Source: Bacteroidia bacterium
GTDB lineage: Bacteria > Bacteroidota > Bacteroidia > Cytophagales > Cyclobacteriaceae
Reading direction: 5' to 3'
DNA length: 39,344 nt
Assembly (NCBI GenBank): GCA_030426345.1
Contig: JAUHYU010000047.1
Coordinates: 1 to 39,344, forward strand
The notes under the pieces were generated by a model that did not search any database, had not been told where the DNA came from, and worked only from the letters and a program-made list of their open reading frames with translations. A program made the position numbers and the translations under genes. Shown here piece after piece: positions 9,446 to 18,034 of this stretch; positions within the stretch are counted from its first letter, which is position 1; each line of letters opens with the position of its first letter.

Positions 9446-10483
9446 GTGAAAAAGGAAATTACAATTTATGATATTGCAAAAGCATTGAAGGTTTCCCCTG
9501 CAACAGTTTCGCGCGCACTCAATGAACACCAAAGTATCAGTGGTAGGACAACCAAGGCTGTGAAGGAAATGGCCAAGAAAATGGGTTATCGGCCTAATAT
9601 TTTAGCATCTAGTCTTCGTACTAAAAGTACCAAAACAATCGGAGTCATTACACCATGGATCAACCGGCCGTTTATATCGTCTGTTATTAGCGGTATTGAG
9701 GAGGTCGCGAATAAAGAGGGATATAATGTAATAATCTCTCAATCCAATGATTTGTTGCGAAAGGAAGTGGCCAATGCCAAGGCTTTGTTTGCCTCTAGGG
9801 TAGATGGACTTATTGTTTCTTTGGCAATGGAAACATTACGATTTGACCATTTTAAACCTTTTGTTGATCGAAAAATCCCTTTGGTATTTGTCGATCGTGC
9901 GAGTTCGAACCTTGGAACTGACAGAATCATGATAGATAATTTTGAAGCAGGCTACATTGCCACAAGGCATTTGATTGAACAAGGATATACGAGAATAGCC
10001 CATTTAACAGGTGCTGAACACCGGGAAATATATAGAGAGCGTAAGGAAGGATATCTCTCAGCCCTTCGTGAAAACAATATTGAATTAAATGAAGAGTTGA
10101 TTGTAGTTAGTGGACTCAGTTACCAAGAAGGACGGGAGAGTATGGAAAAACTACTAGATGGTACTTTAATGCCTCAAGCGGTCTTTTGTGCTAATGATAC
10201 ATCAGCCGTTGGAGTTGTTCAATGTATAAAAAAGAGAGGGCTAAAAGTGCCTGGAGACATTGCTTTAGTGGGGTTTAATGATGATCCTATTGCTTCTATT
10301 ATCGACCCGCCATTAACGACTATTGCACAACCATCAGAGGAAATGGGTAAAATTGCTGCTCAACAGATCTTGAAAAAACTCAGAAATCCGAAGCTTGTAA
10401 AATCAGAAACAATTGTTCTGAAATCAAATCTTGTTCTGCGCAGCTCTTCTGTTGTTTCGAAGAAAATTACAATCCCTGAATGA
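9446..10483 (+). CDS. LacI/GalR-family transcriptional regulator 1
   Basis: A 345-residue regulator with a LacI helix-turn-helix at residues about 5-30 (ITIYDIAKALKVSPATVSRALN), the hinge region near 45-60, and a periplasmic-binding-protein-like sensor domain (about 60-335) with typical segments such as FCANDTSAVGV and DIALVGFNDDPIAS. The start is GTG at 9446; it is required to begin directly before the HTH, and no better ATG exists. It diverges from susC across a gap holding a perfect operator-like palindrome, so it most likely controls susCD and itself in response to a sugar. LacI regulators are less common than SusR or hybrid two-component regulators at Bacteroidota glycan loci, but are known in marine members. 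Confidence 0.93.
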   Translation: MKKEITIYDIAKALKVSPATVSRALNEHQSISGRTTKAVKEMAKKMGYRPNILASSLRTKSTKTIGVITPWINRPFISSVISGIEEVANKEGYNVIISQSNDLLRKEVANAKALFASRVDGLIVSLAMETLRFDHFKPFVDRKIPLVFVDRASSNLGTDRIMIDNFEAGYIATRHLIEQGYTRIAHLTGAEHREIYRERKEGYLSALRENNIELNEELIVVSGLSYQEGRESMEKLLDGTLMPQAVFCANDTSAVGVVQCIKKRGLKVPGDIALVGFNDDPIASIIDPPLTTIAQPSEEMGKIAAQQILKKLRNPKLVKSETIVLKSNLVLRSSSVVSKKITIPE

Positions 10484-10497
10484 CACTTGTAGACATG

Positions 10498-10509
10498 CAT
10501 GATATCATG
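10498..10509. promoter_or_regulatory. Palindrome between the two lacI genes
   Basis: CATGATATCATG is a perfect 12-bp palindrome 15 bp after the first lacI gene. It might be an operator for the second regulator, or part of a weak terminator since a seven-T run follows about 20 bp later (10521-10527). Function is uncertain. Confidence 0.3.
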
Positions 10510-10649
10510 GGAAATGGAGGCTTTTTTTAATTTGGTGGGGCATTCAATACAAGGAGTTACTGTTAGATTCTTTTATGTGGGACATTCCAATCAGACAAAA
10601 GTATTCTTTCCATTGTTTACTTTTGCGAATGACACCAGGTAAGTAATTC

Positions 10650-11645
10650 ATGAAGAAAGTTACCATAGTTGATATTGCTAAAGAGTTGGATATTTCACCG
10701 AGCACTGTTTCCAGGGCATTGAATGGGGTAGGGAGGATGCATCCTGAAACAAGGCAGCATATCATGGATTTGGCTAGGCAATGGGGCTATCGACCAAACC
10801 CACATGCACAACGGCTCAAAAGGACCAAAACATCTACCATTGGGTTGATAGTACCTGAACTCACGCATCATTTTTACTCTCAAATAGTAAAGGGTGTTGA
10901 TAGTGTTTTGGATCTTCATGGATTTCAGCAGATTATTTGTGTTTCAAATGAGGAATTTGAAAAGGAACAAAGTGCAGCCCTGGCATTGCTCAATGCACGG
11001 GTTGATGGATTATTGGTGGCTTTGTCCAATGAAACCAATCAATACGACCACATTCAGCAACTGATCGATGATGAGATCCCTGTCGTGCTCCTCGATAGGA
11101 TGTGTGAGGACATTCAGGCGCCTTATGTGATGACGGATGATTTTGAAGGGGCAAAGTTAGCTACGGAATATTTGATCAAAACCGGTTGTAAAAATATAGC
11201 CTTTCTCAAAGGACCTGAAAACATATCTACGACCTTCCGAAGGTTTATGGGGTACAAAGAAGCATTGAAAATCCATGAATTTCCTATAAGGGAAGAATAT
11301 GTAATTGATCCTCAAATCCATGGAAATTTAAGGGATTCGATATCCAGGTTGATGGATATATTTCACTTTGACGGCCTGCTTGCACACAGCGATTATCATG
11401 TGTTCAGGGCCATGGAGATCATACAGCATTTGGGTTATAAAATTCCTGAGGACATCAGCATCATTGGCTATGCAGATGAGCCACTGGCGAGTTACACTTC
11501 GCCCAAAATCACATCTGTAAAACAGCCCGCTTTCGAAATCGGAAAGGTGGGAATGGAGATGCTCTTACAACAAATCAATACAGGAAAGGCCGGTGACCCT
11601 CAAATCCTAAAAACCGAATTGACCGTTAGGGATAGTACGCGGTGA
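10650..11645 (+). CDS. LacI/GalR-family transcriptional regulator 2
   Basis: A 331-residue paralogue of the preceding regulator. Residues about 4-30 form the LacI helix-turn-helix (VTIVDIAKELDISPSTVSRALN), followed by RQWGYRPNPHAQRLKRTKT, the hinge, and the sensor domain with IGLIVPELTHHFYSQI near residue 63 and DISIIGYADEPLASYTSP near the C-terminus. The ATG start directly precedes the HTH. It lies 166 bp downstream of the first regulator in the same direction, too far for clear coupling. The recognition helix (SPSTVSRALNG) is close to that of the first regulator (SPATVSRALNE), so the two may bind similar operators; the sensor domains differ more and probably sense different ligands. Confidence 0.93.
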   Translation: MKKVTIVDIAKELDISPSTVSRALNGVGRMHPETRQHIMDLARQWGYRPNPHAQRLKRTKTSTIGLIVPELTHHFYSQIVKGVDSVLDLHGFQQIICVSNEEFEKEQSAALALLNARVDGLLVALSNETNQYDHIQQLIDDEIPVVLLDRMCEDIQAPYVMTDDFEGAKLATEYLIKTGCKNIAFLKGPENISTTFRRFMGYKEALKIHEFPIREEYVIDPQIHGNLRDSISRLMDIFHFDGLLAHSDYHVFRAMEIIQHLGYKIPEDISIIGYADEPLASYTSPKITSVKQPAFEIGKVGMEMLLQQINTGKAGDPQILKTELTVRDSTR

Positions 11646-11688
11646 AAAATCAGGTGCTTAAATGTTGCAAATAGTAGAAGTTTCAAAG

Positions 11689-11830
11689 TTATTTCCACTG
11701 TTCATTATCCTTTTCCCAAGCGACGAAAAGTTTGTCCATCTTTTGGACAGTTTCGGGTTTATTGTTGGTCTTCGATTTTCTCGAGCAATTCCCCGATGTT
11801 TTTCTCGTGGATGATGTGAGGGCTTACTAG
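11689..11830 (-). pseudogene. Remnant of a sulfatase gene (3' end)
   Basis: On the minus strand the last codons read KPETVQKMDKLFVAWEKD then NEQWK and a stop (11689-11691). They closely match the tail of the intact sulfatase at 18035-19564 (QPETVEKMNGLFVAWEKD, NEQWK). Bases 11690-11730 are identical to 18036-18076 (41 bp). Just upstream the reading frame is broken: a four-codon gap relative to the intact copy, then in another frame a stretch HEKNIGELLEKIED, which resembles KIGELLQKIKE from the middle of the intact enzyme but could be chance. The rest of the gene is absent. It is best seen as the stump of a second sulfatase. Confidence 0.75.
11690..11730. repeat. 41-bp direct repeat, left copy
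   Basis: These 41 bases are identical to, and in the same orientation as, 18036-18076. Both encode the last 13 codons of a sulfatase on the minus strand. Identity falls to about three quarters over the next 30 bases on the inner side of the gene. The two copies bracket the glycan gene cluster. Confidence 0.9.
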
Positions 11831-12013
11831 AGAAGGTCAATCTCAATTTAATTCGACTCAAATGATTATAAATACTATTTTTAACAAATTAATGCGGTTG
11901 ATGAGGACGTTTTTCAAGTGAATTGCACTAAAAGATATATTCTTTTTATATCATATTTTAAGTACGTTAGGATGCAAATTAAAATGGCTTTATAATGTTC
12001 TCCCAATTTATTT

Positions 12014-13456
12014 ATGACAAGTCTTAAACAAAAAACAGCTACTAGCTTGAAATGGAGCTCAATTGAGAGCTTTTCAAGCAAGGGAATTAGCTTTGTCATA
12101 GGAATAATAATTGCTAGAATATTATCACCTTCAGATTATGGAATTATTGGCATGATCTTAATTTTTACTGAAGTTTCAGGTGTATTCATAAACGGAGGAT
12201 TTAGTGCCGCTTTAATTCGAAAACAAAATCGGACTGATATTGATCTTTCCACGGTTTTTTATTACAACATTGTAGTTAGCATATTTTTTTATTTGATTTT
12301 GTATGCCCTTGCTCCTTACATAGCAAATTTTTACAATACTGCCATCCTAACTTCTATAATCAGGGTTGTAGGGTTGAATATTGTAATTGGGGCTTTTGGT
12401 TCTATTCAAACTACAATATTGAATATAGCTATCGACTTTAAAACTCAAACTAAAATAACAGTAATTACCCTGATTATTACTGGAACCATTGGTGTTTCAA
12501 TGGCATACAGTGGCTATGGTGTTTGGGCCTTGGTTTTTCAGGGATTAGCGACGACTGCGATTTCTACGGGGCTATTGTGGATTTTTATCGGTTGGAAACC
12601 AAAATTGGTTTTTTCATTGAATTCTTTTAACCAGCTTTTTGGCTTCGGTTCAAAATTAATGGTGTCCGGATTGTTGGATACTGTTTATCGAAATATATAT
12701 CAGGTAGTAATTGGCAAGAAATTCACATCCGCTGAATTAGGCTTTTTTACAAGAGCAAAAGGGCTGGCACAACTTCCATCGTCGAATATAACAAACATAA
12801 TACAAAGGGTTACATTTCCAGTATTGAGTGAGATGCAGGATAATACTGCGCAATTGGGAAACAATTATCGAAAACTGCTAAAAATGTCGGCATTTATTAT
12901 TTTTCCTTTGATGATGATTTTATTTGGACTGGCCGAACCTCTGATTTTAATCTTTTTAACTGACAAATGGCTTCCTGCAGTACCAATGTTACAGGTATTA
13001 TGTTTTAGTTATATGTTTTATCCTATTCATGCCATAAACCTGAATCTTTTGCAGGTAAAAGGACGGTCAGGTCTTTTTCTGCGTTTGGAAATAGTTAAAA
13101 AAGCTTTGACAACAATTGTACTTTTTGCAACTGCACCTTTTGGCGTTTTGGTAATGTGTTACGGAATAATTTTAACATCGGCTTTAGCTCTGATCATTAA
13201 TACTTATTACACCGGAAAACTTATTAACGTAGGGTTTCTCAAACAGTTAAAGGATATTTCCCCGATTTTTTTAGTTTCATTGATAACTGGATTTTTAGCT
13301 TATTTCCCTACTTTGATATTAATGGAAAGTTTTTTTCAACTTGTTCTTGGGGGATTTTTAGGAGCTGTTTTTTTTATAGGCACATCCTATCTTTTCAAAT
13401 TCAGCGAATTAAATGAACTGAAAAATTTTCTTTTCAAAAGGAATAAAAAATTATAA
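12014..13456 (+). CDS. wzx: Wzx-type lipopolysaccharide/O-unit flippase (MOP superfamily)
   Basis: A 480-residue polytopic membrane protein with about 12-14 hydrophobic helices. The N-terminus (KTATSLKWSSIESFSSKGIS, then ARILSPSDYGIIGM) is typical of the polysaccharide transporter (PST) branch of the MOP superfamily, of the WzxC/RfbX type. Such proteins flip lipid-linked sugar units across the inner membrane for assembly of O-antigen, capsule or exopolysaccharide. It is the first gene of the island and is followed after one base by the aminotransferase gene, so they are co-transcribed. The DNA is markedly richer in A and T than that of the flanking Sus and sulfatase genes, a common sign of transferred glycan loci. 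Confidence 0.9.
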   Translation: MTSLKQKTATSLKWSSIESFSSKGISFVIGIIIARILSPSDYGIIGMILIFTEVSGVFINGGFSAALIRKQNRTDIDLSTVFYYNIVVSIFFYLILYALAPYIANFYNTAILTSIIRVVGLNIVIGAFGSIQTTILNIAIDFKTQTKITVITLIITGTIGVSMAYSGYGVWALVFQGLATTAISTGLLWIFIGWKPKLVFSLNSFNQLFGFGSKLMVSGLLDTVYRNIYQVVIGKKFTSAELGFFTRAKGLAQLPSSNITNIIQRVTFPVLSEMQDNTAQLGNNYRKLLKMSAFIIFPLMMILFGLAEPLILIFLTDKWLPAVPMLQVLCFSYMFYPIHAINLNLLQVKGRSGLFLRLEIVKKALTTIVLFATAPFGVLVMCYGIILTSALALIINTYYTGKLINVGFLKQLKDISPIFLVSLITGFLAYFPTLILMESFFQLVLGGFLGAVFFIGTSYLFKFSELNELKNFLFKRNKKL

Positions 13457-13457
13457 A

Positions 13458-14606
13458 ATGGATTATTTGAAAAGCCCAATTTACGTTTCAAAGCCATCTC
13501 TACCTGATTTGCAGGATTTTTTGCCTTACCTCGAACAAATTTGGGAAAGTAAAATACTTACCAACAACGGATCTTTTCACAAACAGCTGGAAAAGGAGCT
13601 GGCTGAATATCTTGGTGTACCGTACATTTCGTTGTTTGCAAACGGAACACTTGGGCTTGTTACAGCATTGCAGGTGTTGGGCATTTCAGGCGAGGTTATA
13701 ACAACTCCATTCAGTTTTGTAGCCACATCGCATAGTTTGTTGTGGAATAATATTAAACCGGTTTTTGTTGACGTTGAACCTGAGTTTTGCAACCTGGACC
13801 CCGAAAAAATTGAAGCCGCCATCACTTCAAATACAACAGCTATTTTACCTGTTCATGTTTATGGAAATCCATGTAAAGTAGAACGTATTGAAGAAATTGC
13901 AAAAAAACACAGTTTAAAAGTAATTTATGATGCTGCCCATGCTTTCGGTGTTAATTACGAGGACCAAAGTGTATGTAACTATGGCGATATTTCGATCCTC
14001 AGTTTTCATGCTACCAAAGTGTTTAATACAATGGAAGGAGGCGCGATAATTTGCCACGATGCCAATACTAAAAAGCAAATTGATTTCCTGAAAAATTTTG
14101 GTTTTGCGAGTGAAACTACAATTATGGCATGCGGAATTAACTCGAAAATGAATGAAATGCAGGCAGCTTTGGGTTTACTTCAATTGCAAAGTCACTCAGC
14201 AAACAATGAAAAACGGAAAGCGATTGATCATTTTTACCGAAAAAATTTAAATGGTATAAAAGGAATTTCCTTTTTGGCACAACCGAAGAATACAGTTCCT
14301 AATCATGCTTATTTTCCAATTTTTGTTGACGAAAAAGAATACGGGATAAGCAGGGATATGCTTTATGAAAAACTGAAAGAAAATGGTATTTATGGGCGGC
14401 GCTATTTTTACCCGTTAATCAGCGAGTTTTCAATGTATGAAAATTATGAATCAGCCAATTCCGCTAATTTATTGATTGCAAAAGAAGTTTCGCAAATGGT
14501 CATTTGCCTGCCGATTTATCCTGATTTGAAGTTGGCTGAAATTGATTATATTATTCATTGTATTTCGGGGTTTAATCAGGAAAAAGAAATTAATCTGATA
14601 TTATAA
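13458..14606 (+). CDS. DegT/DnrJ/EryC1-family sugar aminotransferase
   Basis: A 382-residue PLP-dependent aminotransferase acting on nucleotide-linked keto-sugars. The PLP lysine is K187 in SFHATKVFNTMEGG, and D158 in YDAAHAFG is the conserved aspartate that contacts the PLP ring. The start (SPIYVSKPSLPDLQDFLPYL, then SKILTNNGSFHKQLE) is characteristic of the subgroup that includes VioA-like enzymes, which aminate C4 of dTDP-4-keto-6-deoxyglucose; C3-aminating relatives also exist, so the sugar is not certain. It starts one base after the flippase stop. With the downstream acyltransferase it should make an N-acylated amino sugar nucleotide. No dTDP-glucose synthesis genes (rmlA, rmlB) are in the window. 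Confidence 0.9.
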   Translation: MDYLKSPIYVSKPSLPDLQDFLPYLEQIWESKILTNNGSFHKQLEKELAEYLGVPYISLFANGTLGLVTALQVLGISGEVITTPFSFVATSHSLLWNNIKPVFVDVEPEFCNLDPEKIEAAITSNTTAILPVHVYGNPCKVERIEEIAKKHSLKVIYDAAHAFGVNYEDQSVCNYGDISILSFHATKVFNTMEGGAIICHDANTKKQIDFLKNFGFASETTIMACGINSKMNEMQAALGLLQLQSHSANNEKRKAIDHFYRKNLNGIKGISFLAQPKNTVPNHAYFPIFVDEKEYGISRDMLYEKLKENGIYGRRYFYPLISEFSMYENYESANSANLLIAKEVSQMVICLPIYPDLKLAEIDYIIHCISGFNQEKEINLIL

Positions 14607-14667
14607 GAATAATGTTAAATAGGTAGATTTTGTATTAAAGCTGATTATTTATAAAAGTAAATTAAAC

Positions 14668-15390
14668 ATGATCCTTGCTTCGCATCAACCTTATTTTTTT
14701 CCTTATTTAGGTTATTTCAGCCTTATTTCAGCGGCAGATAGATTTATTTTTTTTGATACTTCGCAATTTAGCCATAAAAGTTGGATGACAAGAAACCGTA
14801 TTCTAAAACCAAATCTGAATGAATTTCAATTTATTAATGTTGGTGTGCAGCCTACATCATTTCCAACTATGCTTCCCGAATGTAAGTTAAACCCTGACCA
14901 AAAATGGAAGAACAAATTGATTGCACAATTGGAGCATTACAAAAAGAAGGCTGCATACTATGATGAAACAATTACAATTCTGAAGAAGCTAATACTAAGT
15001 GATGTGGATTCTCTCGTAGATTTTAATGTCAGAACCACAAAAGCGATTGCCAATCAATTAAAAATTGACACTTCAATTATGCAATTTTCTGAATTTGTGC
15101 ATGAAACTGAAAAAGCTTCTGGAGGGGGGTATTGGGGAATAAATATGTGCAAAACACTTGGATTGGATACATATATTAATGCCCCCGACGGTGAAGCCTT
15201 CTACCCGAAAAAAGAGTACGAAAAAGCAGGAATTAAATTGGGTTTTATTCAACATAAACTAAATCCGTATTTTCAAAATAACCGAAGTTTCATGCCCGGA
15301 TTATCAATTATCGATGTTTTAATGTTTAACGGAGTGGAAAAAACAAGTGAAATGGTGCATGACTATACAATAAAATGGGTAAACGAATAA
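14668..15390 (+). CDS. WbqC-like family protein
   Basis: A 240-residue protein matching the WbqC-like family from its first residues (ILASHQPYFFPYLGYF, then FIFFDTSQFSHKSWMTRNRI). Family members occur in O-antigen and other surface glycan loci and in secondary-metabolite clusters; the biochemical role is not well established, though links to modification of amino sugars have been suggested by context. No signal peptide or transmembrane segment is present, so it is cytoplasmic. It lies 61 bp after the aminotransferase and 76 bp before the acyltransferase, on the same strand. Family membership is clear; function is open. Confidence 0.87.
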   Translation: MILASHQPYFFPYLGYFSLISAADRFIFFDTSQFSHKSWMTRNRILKPNLNEFQFINVGVQPTSFPTMLPECKLNPDQKWKNKLIAQLEHYKKKAAYYDETITILKKLILSDVDSLVDFNVRTTKAIANQLKIDTSIMQFSEFVHETEKASGGGYWGINMCKTLGLDTYINAPDGEAFYPKKEYEKAGIKLGFIQHKLNPYFQNNRSFMPGLSIIDVLMFNGVEKTSEMVHDYTIKWVNE

Positions 15391-15466
15391 AAATGCTAAA
15401 CGATTAAATACTTCAAACTTTTTTTTTAAAAATGAGCAATAACCAATTTTAAACTGATTTAAATTA

Positions 15467-16120
15467 ATGGAGGAAATAACAATTATTGGATATAGTGGAA
15501 GTTACCTTTCATTGATATTTGAAAGTCTCACGGCACTAAATTACGAGGGAAAAGTAAAAATCATAATTAATGAAACTGAAAAAAGAGCGGTTGCGCCTTT
15601 TGAATCAAACATTCCATATGCGGAAATATTTTATACTGAAATAAAGCAAACTCCAGTTAAAGGATTTATATTTTGCAGTAATAAACCTTCTACCAAAAAG
15701 TTTCTAAATAATTTTTATCAGGATTTATGGAAAATCAATCGCAATGAATTTTCTGATTTGGTTCATCCTTCATCTGTAGTTTCATCAACTGTAACAACTG
15801 GTTTTGGGTTGCAAATAGAACCATTATCAGTTATTGCACCTTATACAAAAATTGGTTTTGGCGTAAATATTGGCCGTAATTGTTCTATTGGCCACCACAA
15901 TATTATTGGCGACTTTTCTTCCATTTACTTAGGATCAAATATTGCCGGACATGTAGAAATTGGAAAAGGTACAACAATTGGGCCTGGTTGTACAATCTTC
16001 AGCAATGTTAAAATAGGCAGCAATACCATTATTGGTGGAGGAAGTGTTGTAACGAAAGATATTTCTTCAAACGTGCTTGCATTTGGAAATCCCTGTCAGA
16101 TTGTAAAAAACTTATCATAA
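15467..16120 (+). CDS. NeuD/PglD-type sugar O/N-acyltransferase (left-handed beta-helix)
   Basis: A 217-residue protein with the two-domain build of the PglD/NeuD family. Residues 1-95 are a small Rossmann-like domain starting ITIIGYSGSY, and residues about 100-215 are a hexapeptide-repeat beta-helix (IGFGVNIGRNCSIGHHNIIG, VEIGKGTTIGPGCTIF, KIGSNTIIGGGSVV). H143-H144 in IGHHNIIGDF cover the position of the catalytic histidine of PglD. Such enzymes transfer an acyl group from acyl-CoA to the amino group of a UDP- or dTDP-amino sugar. Placement after a sugar aminotransferase fits N-acylation of its product. The usual donor is acetyl-CoA, but the BKACE gene next door raises the chance of another acyl-CoA. 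Confidence 0.88.
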   Translation: MEEITIIGYSGSYLSLIFESLTALNYEGKVKIIINETEKRAVAPFESNIPYAEIFYTEIKQTPVKGFIFCSNKPSTKKFLNNFYQDLWKINRNEFSDLVHPSSVVSSTVTTGFGLQIEPLSVIAPYTKIGFGVNIGRNCSIGHHNIIGDFSSIYLGSNIAGHVEIGKGTTIGPGCTIFSNVKIGSNTIIGGGSVVTKDISSNVLAFGNPCQIVKNLS

Positions 16121-16130
16121 CACGAATGCA

Positions 16131-17003
16131 ATGAATTTAATTATCAATTTTACTCCTACCGGAATGATTCCTACAAAGGAAATGACACCGCATGTACCTG
16201 TAACTGTTTCGGAAATAGTTGAAGATGTGCACCAAGCGGTGGAGATTGGAATAACAATGGTTCACTTACATGCAAGGGATCAATTAACTGGAGTGCCAAC
16301 ATACAAAAATGAGATTTACGGTAAAATCATTGAGGGCATACGCAAATATGCCCCGGAATTGGTGGTTTGTGTTTCATTGAGTGGAAGGGGGATAAAAGAG
16401 TTTGCTCACCGTGCTTCACCCTTACAACTTGAGGGGAATTTAAAACCAGATATGGGGAGTTTAACATTAAGTTCCTTAAATTTTAATAAAACCGAAAGTG
16501 TAAATTCTCCGGAAATGATTCAAAAACTTGCAATGGAGATGAAGAATAAAGGTATACTTCCAGAACTGGAAGCTTTTGACGCAGGAATGATTAATTATGC
16601 AAAATACCTGGAGAAAAAAGGAGTTCTACAAGCTCCACATTATTTCAATTTACTGCTTGGAAACATAGCCTGTGCACAGGCCGATTTATTGCACGCAGGA
16701 TTGATGGTTCGTGATTTGCCGGAGAATTCATATTGGAGCTTTGCGGGAATAGGTGACGACCAACTTAAAATGAATTCGGTAGCAATTGCCGCAGATGGAG
16801 GGGTAAGGGTTGGTTTGGAAGATAATATCTATTTCGATCAAAATCGATCGATATTGGCTAAAAACAGTGATTTATTAAAACGAATTCACGTTCTGTCTTC
16901 TGCAAACGAAAGAAAAGTGATGTCATCCAAAGAATTGAGAACAAAGTTAAACCTGAATCCTGGCAATGGGAGTTATGGAAGAAAACTAATCAATGAACTG
17001 TAA
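16131..17003 (+). CDS. BKACE family (DUF849) beta-keto acid cleavage enzyme
   Basis: A 290-residue TIM-barrel protein of the BKACE/DUF849 family, whose founding member Kce converts 3-keto-5-aminohexanoate and acetyl-CoA to acetoacetate and 3-aminobutyryl-CoA. The zinc ligands are visible: H45 and H47 in VHLHARD, and E230 in RVGLEDN with R226 and D231; these match the known Kce positions almost exactly. Other family signatures are KPDMGSLTLSSLNF (105-118) and SFAGIGDDQLKM (203-214). It begins 10 bp after the acyltransferase gene, inside the glycan operon, an unexpected setting for an enzyme of amino-acid fermentation or carnitine breakdown. The likely role is making an unusual acyl-CoA for sugar N-acylation; the substrate is unknown. 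Confidence 0.9.
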   Translation: MNLIINFTPTGMIPTKEMTPHVPVTVSEIVEDVHQAVEIGITMVHLHARDQLTGVPTYKNEIYGKIIEGIRKYAPELVVCVSLSGRGIKEFAHRASPLQLEGNLKPDMGSLTLSSLNFNKTESVNSPEMIQKLAMEMKNKGILPELEAFDAGMINYAKYLEKKGVLQAPHYFNLLLGNIACAQADLLHAGLMVRDLPENSYWSFAGIGDDQLKMNSVAIAADGGVRVGLEDNIYFDQNRSILAKNSDLLKRIHVLSSANERKVMSSKELRTKLNLNPGNGSYGRKLINEL

Positions 17004-17054
17004 AAATATTTAATTGAAGTGCTGTTTTAATTATATTTTTTAAATCTGAATATC

Positions 17055-17963
17055 ATGTCCGATGTACTCGTAAGTATATGCTGTTCAACATTCAATCACG
17101 GAAAATTTATAGCCGAAACTTTGGATGGTTTTTTAATGCAAAAATTCAATTTTAAAACTGAGATCTTTATAAATGATGATTGCTCTGAAGATAATACAAC
17201 TTCAATTCTGGAAGATTATAACGATCGCTACCCCGGGTTTTTCGACATTACGTTTCAAACTGAAAATCAATTTTCGAAAGGTGTAAAACCATTTTCGCAA
17301 ATGTTATTCCCTAAAGTAAAAGGCAAATACATAGCACTTTGCGAAGGAGACGACTATTGGACAGATCCAAAAAAACTGCAAAAACAGGTCGATTTCCTTG
17401 AAAATAATGATGACTATTCTTTTTGTTTTCACAAATCCAAAATTGTTGATGAAAACGACTGTGAATTTGATTCAGAAACTTTTAATCATTTGGAAGAGAA
17501 AGATTATGTTGGCAGGGAATTGCTGGAAAAATGGTCGATACCAACTGCTTCTGTTATGTTTAGATCAGAATATTTGAACCAGATAATTGCCCGAGCAAAA
17601 ACTCATGGATATTTATATGGGGATACACCAATGTTTCTAACCTTATTGGAAAACGGAAAAGCACGATGTTTGGTCGATAGTATGTCGGCATATCGCATAC
17701 ATTTAGGTGGAATTTCAAGATCAACAAGTAAGAAAAGTATGATTGCTTTATATACACACTATCAAACTTTAAAAAAGGATTTTGACGGTAAATACCGGGA
17801 AATAATGATAAAAAATATTGGTAAATATGCATTTGGTATTTCTGTGTATTTTATAAAAAATGGAGATCTGTTAAAAGGAGCAAAGTTTTTATTTATTTCA
17901 ATCTTTTATGATAAAAAACCGATTGCGGATTTTTTTGCAAGAAAGTTTTCGAAAGTCTTTTAA
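17055..17963 (+). CDS. Family 2 glycosyltransferase
   Basis: A 302-residue GT-A fold glycosyltransferase. The N-terminal nucleotide-binding region reads VSICCSTFNHGKFIAETLDG with INDDCSEDNT at residues 39-48, and the acceptor-side signature EGDDYWTDPKKLQKQ holds D99-D100 and W102. The form is typical of Bacteroidota enzymes that add one sugar to a surface glycan. There is no signal peptide or membrane helix of note. It is the last gene of the AT-rich glycan island and is the only glycosyltransferase in it; a complete O-antigen or capsule locus would need several, so other parts must lie elsewhere. Donor and linkage cannot be read. Confidence 0.9.
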   Translation: MSDVLVSICCSTFNHGKFIAETLDGFLMQKFNFKTEIFINDDCSEDNTTSILEDYNDRYPGFFDITFQTENQFSKGVKPFSQMLFPKVKGKYIALCEGDDYWTDPKKLQKQVDFLENNDDYSFCFHKSKIVDENDCEFDSETFNHLEEKDYVGRELLEKWSIPTASVMFRSEYLNQIIARAKTHGYLYGDTPMFLTLLENGKARCLVDSMSAYRIHLGGISRSTSKKSMIALYTHYQTLKKDFDGKYREIMIKNIGKYAFGISVYFIKNGDLLKGAKFLFISIFYDKKPIADFFARKFSKVF

Positions 17964-18034
17964 TTTAAAGATATATTTACTGTTAATATAGAGAACACGA
18001 ATTCGCAGTATCCGGCGGCATATTGCCTTTATCA

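Larger units (their letters stand above)
11646..12013. other. Gene-poor junction between lacI 2 and the glycan island
   Basis: This 368-bp stretch holds the sulfatase remnant (11689-11830) and then about 180 bp of AT-rich sequence leading to the flippase start. I see no intact gene, clear promoter or terminator in the AT-rich part, which probably carries the promoter of the glycan genes. Confidence 0.6.

Noticed and set aside
11658-11861. Open frame of 67 codons on the minus strand after the second lacI gene
   Set aside because: It reads a different frame of the sulfatase remnant; the remnant's own frame matches the intact sulfatase tail, so this frame is a shadow.
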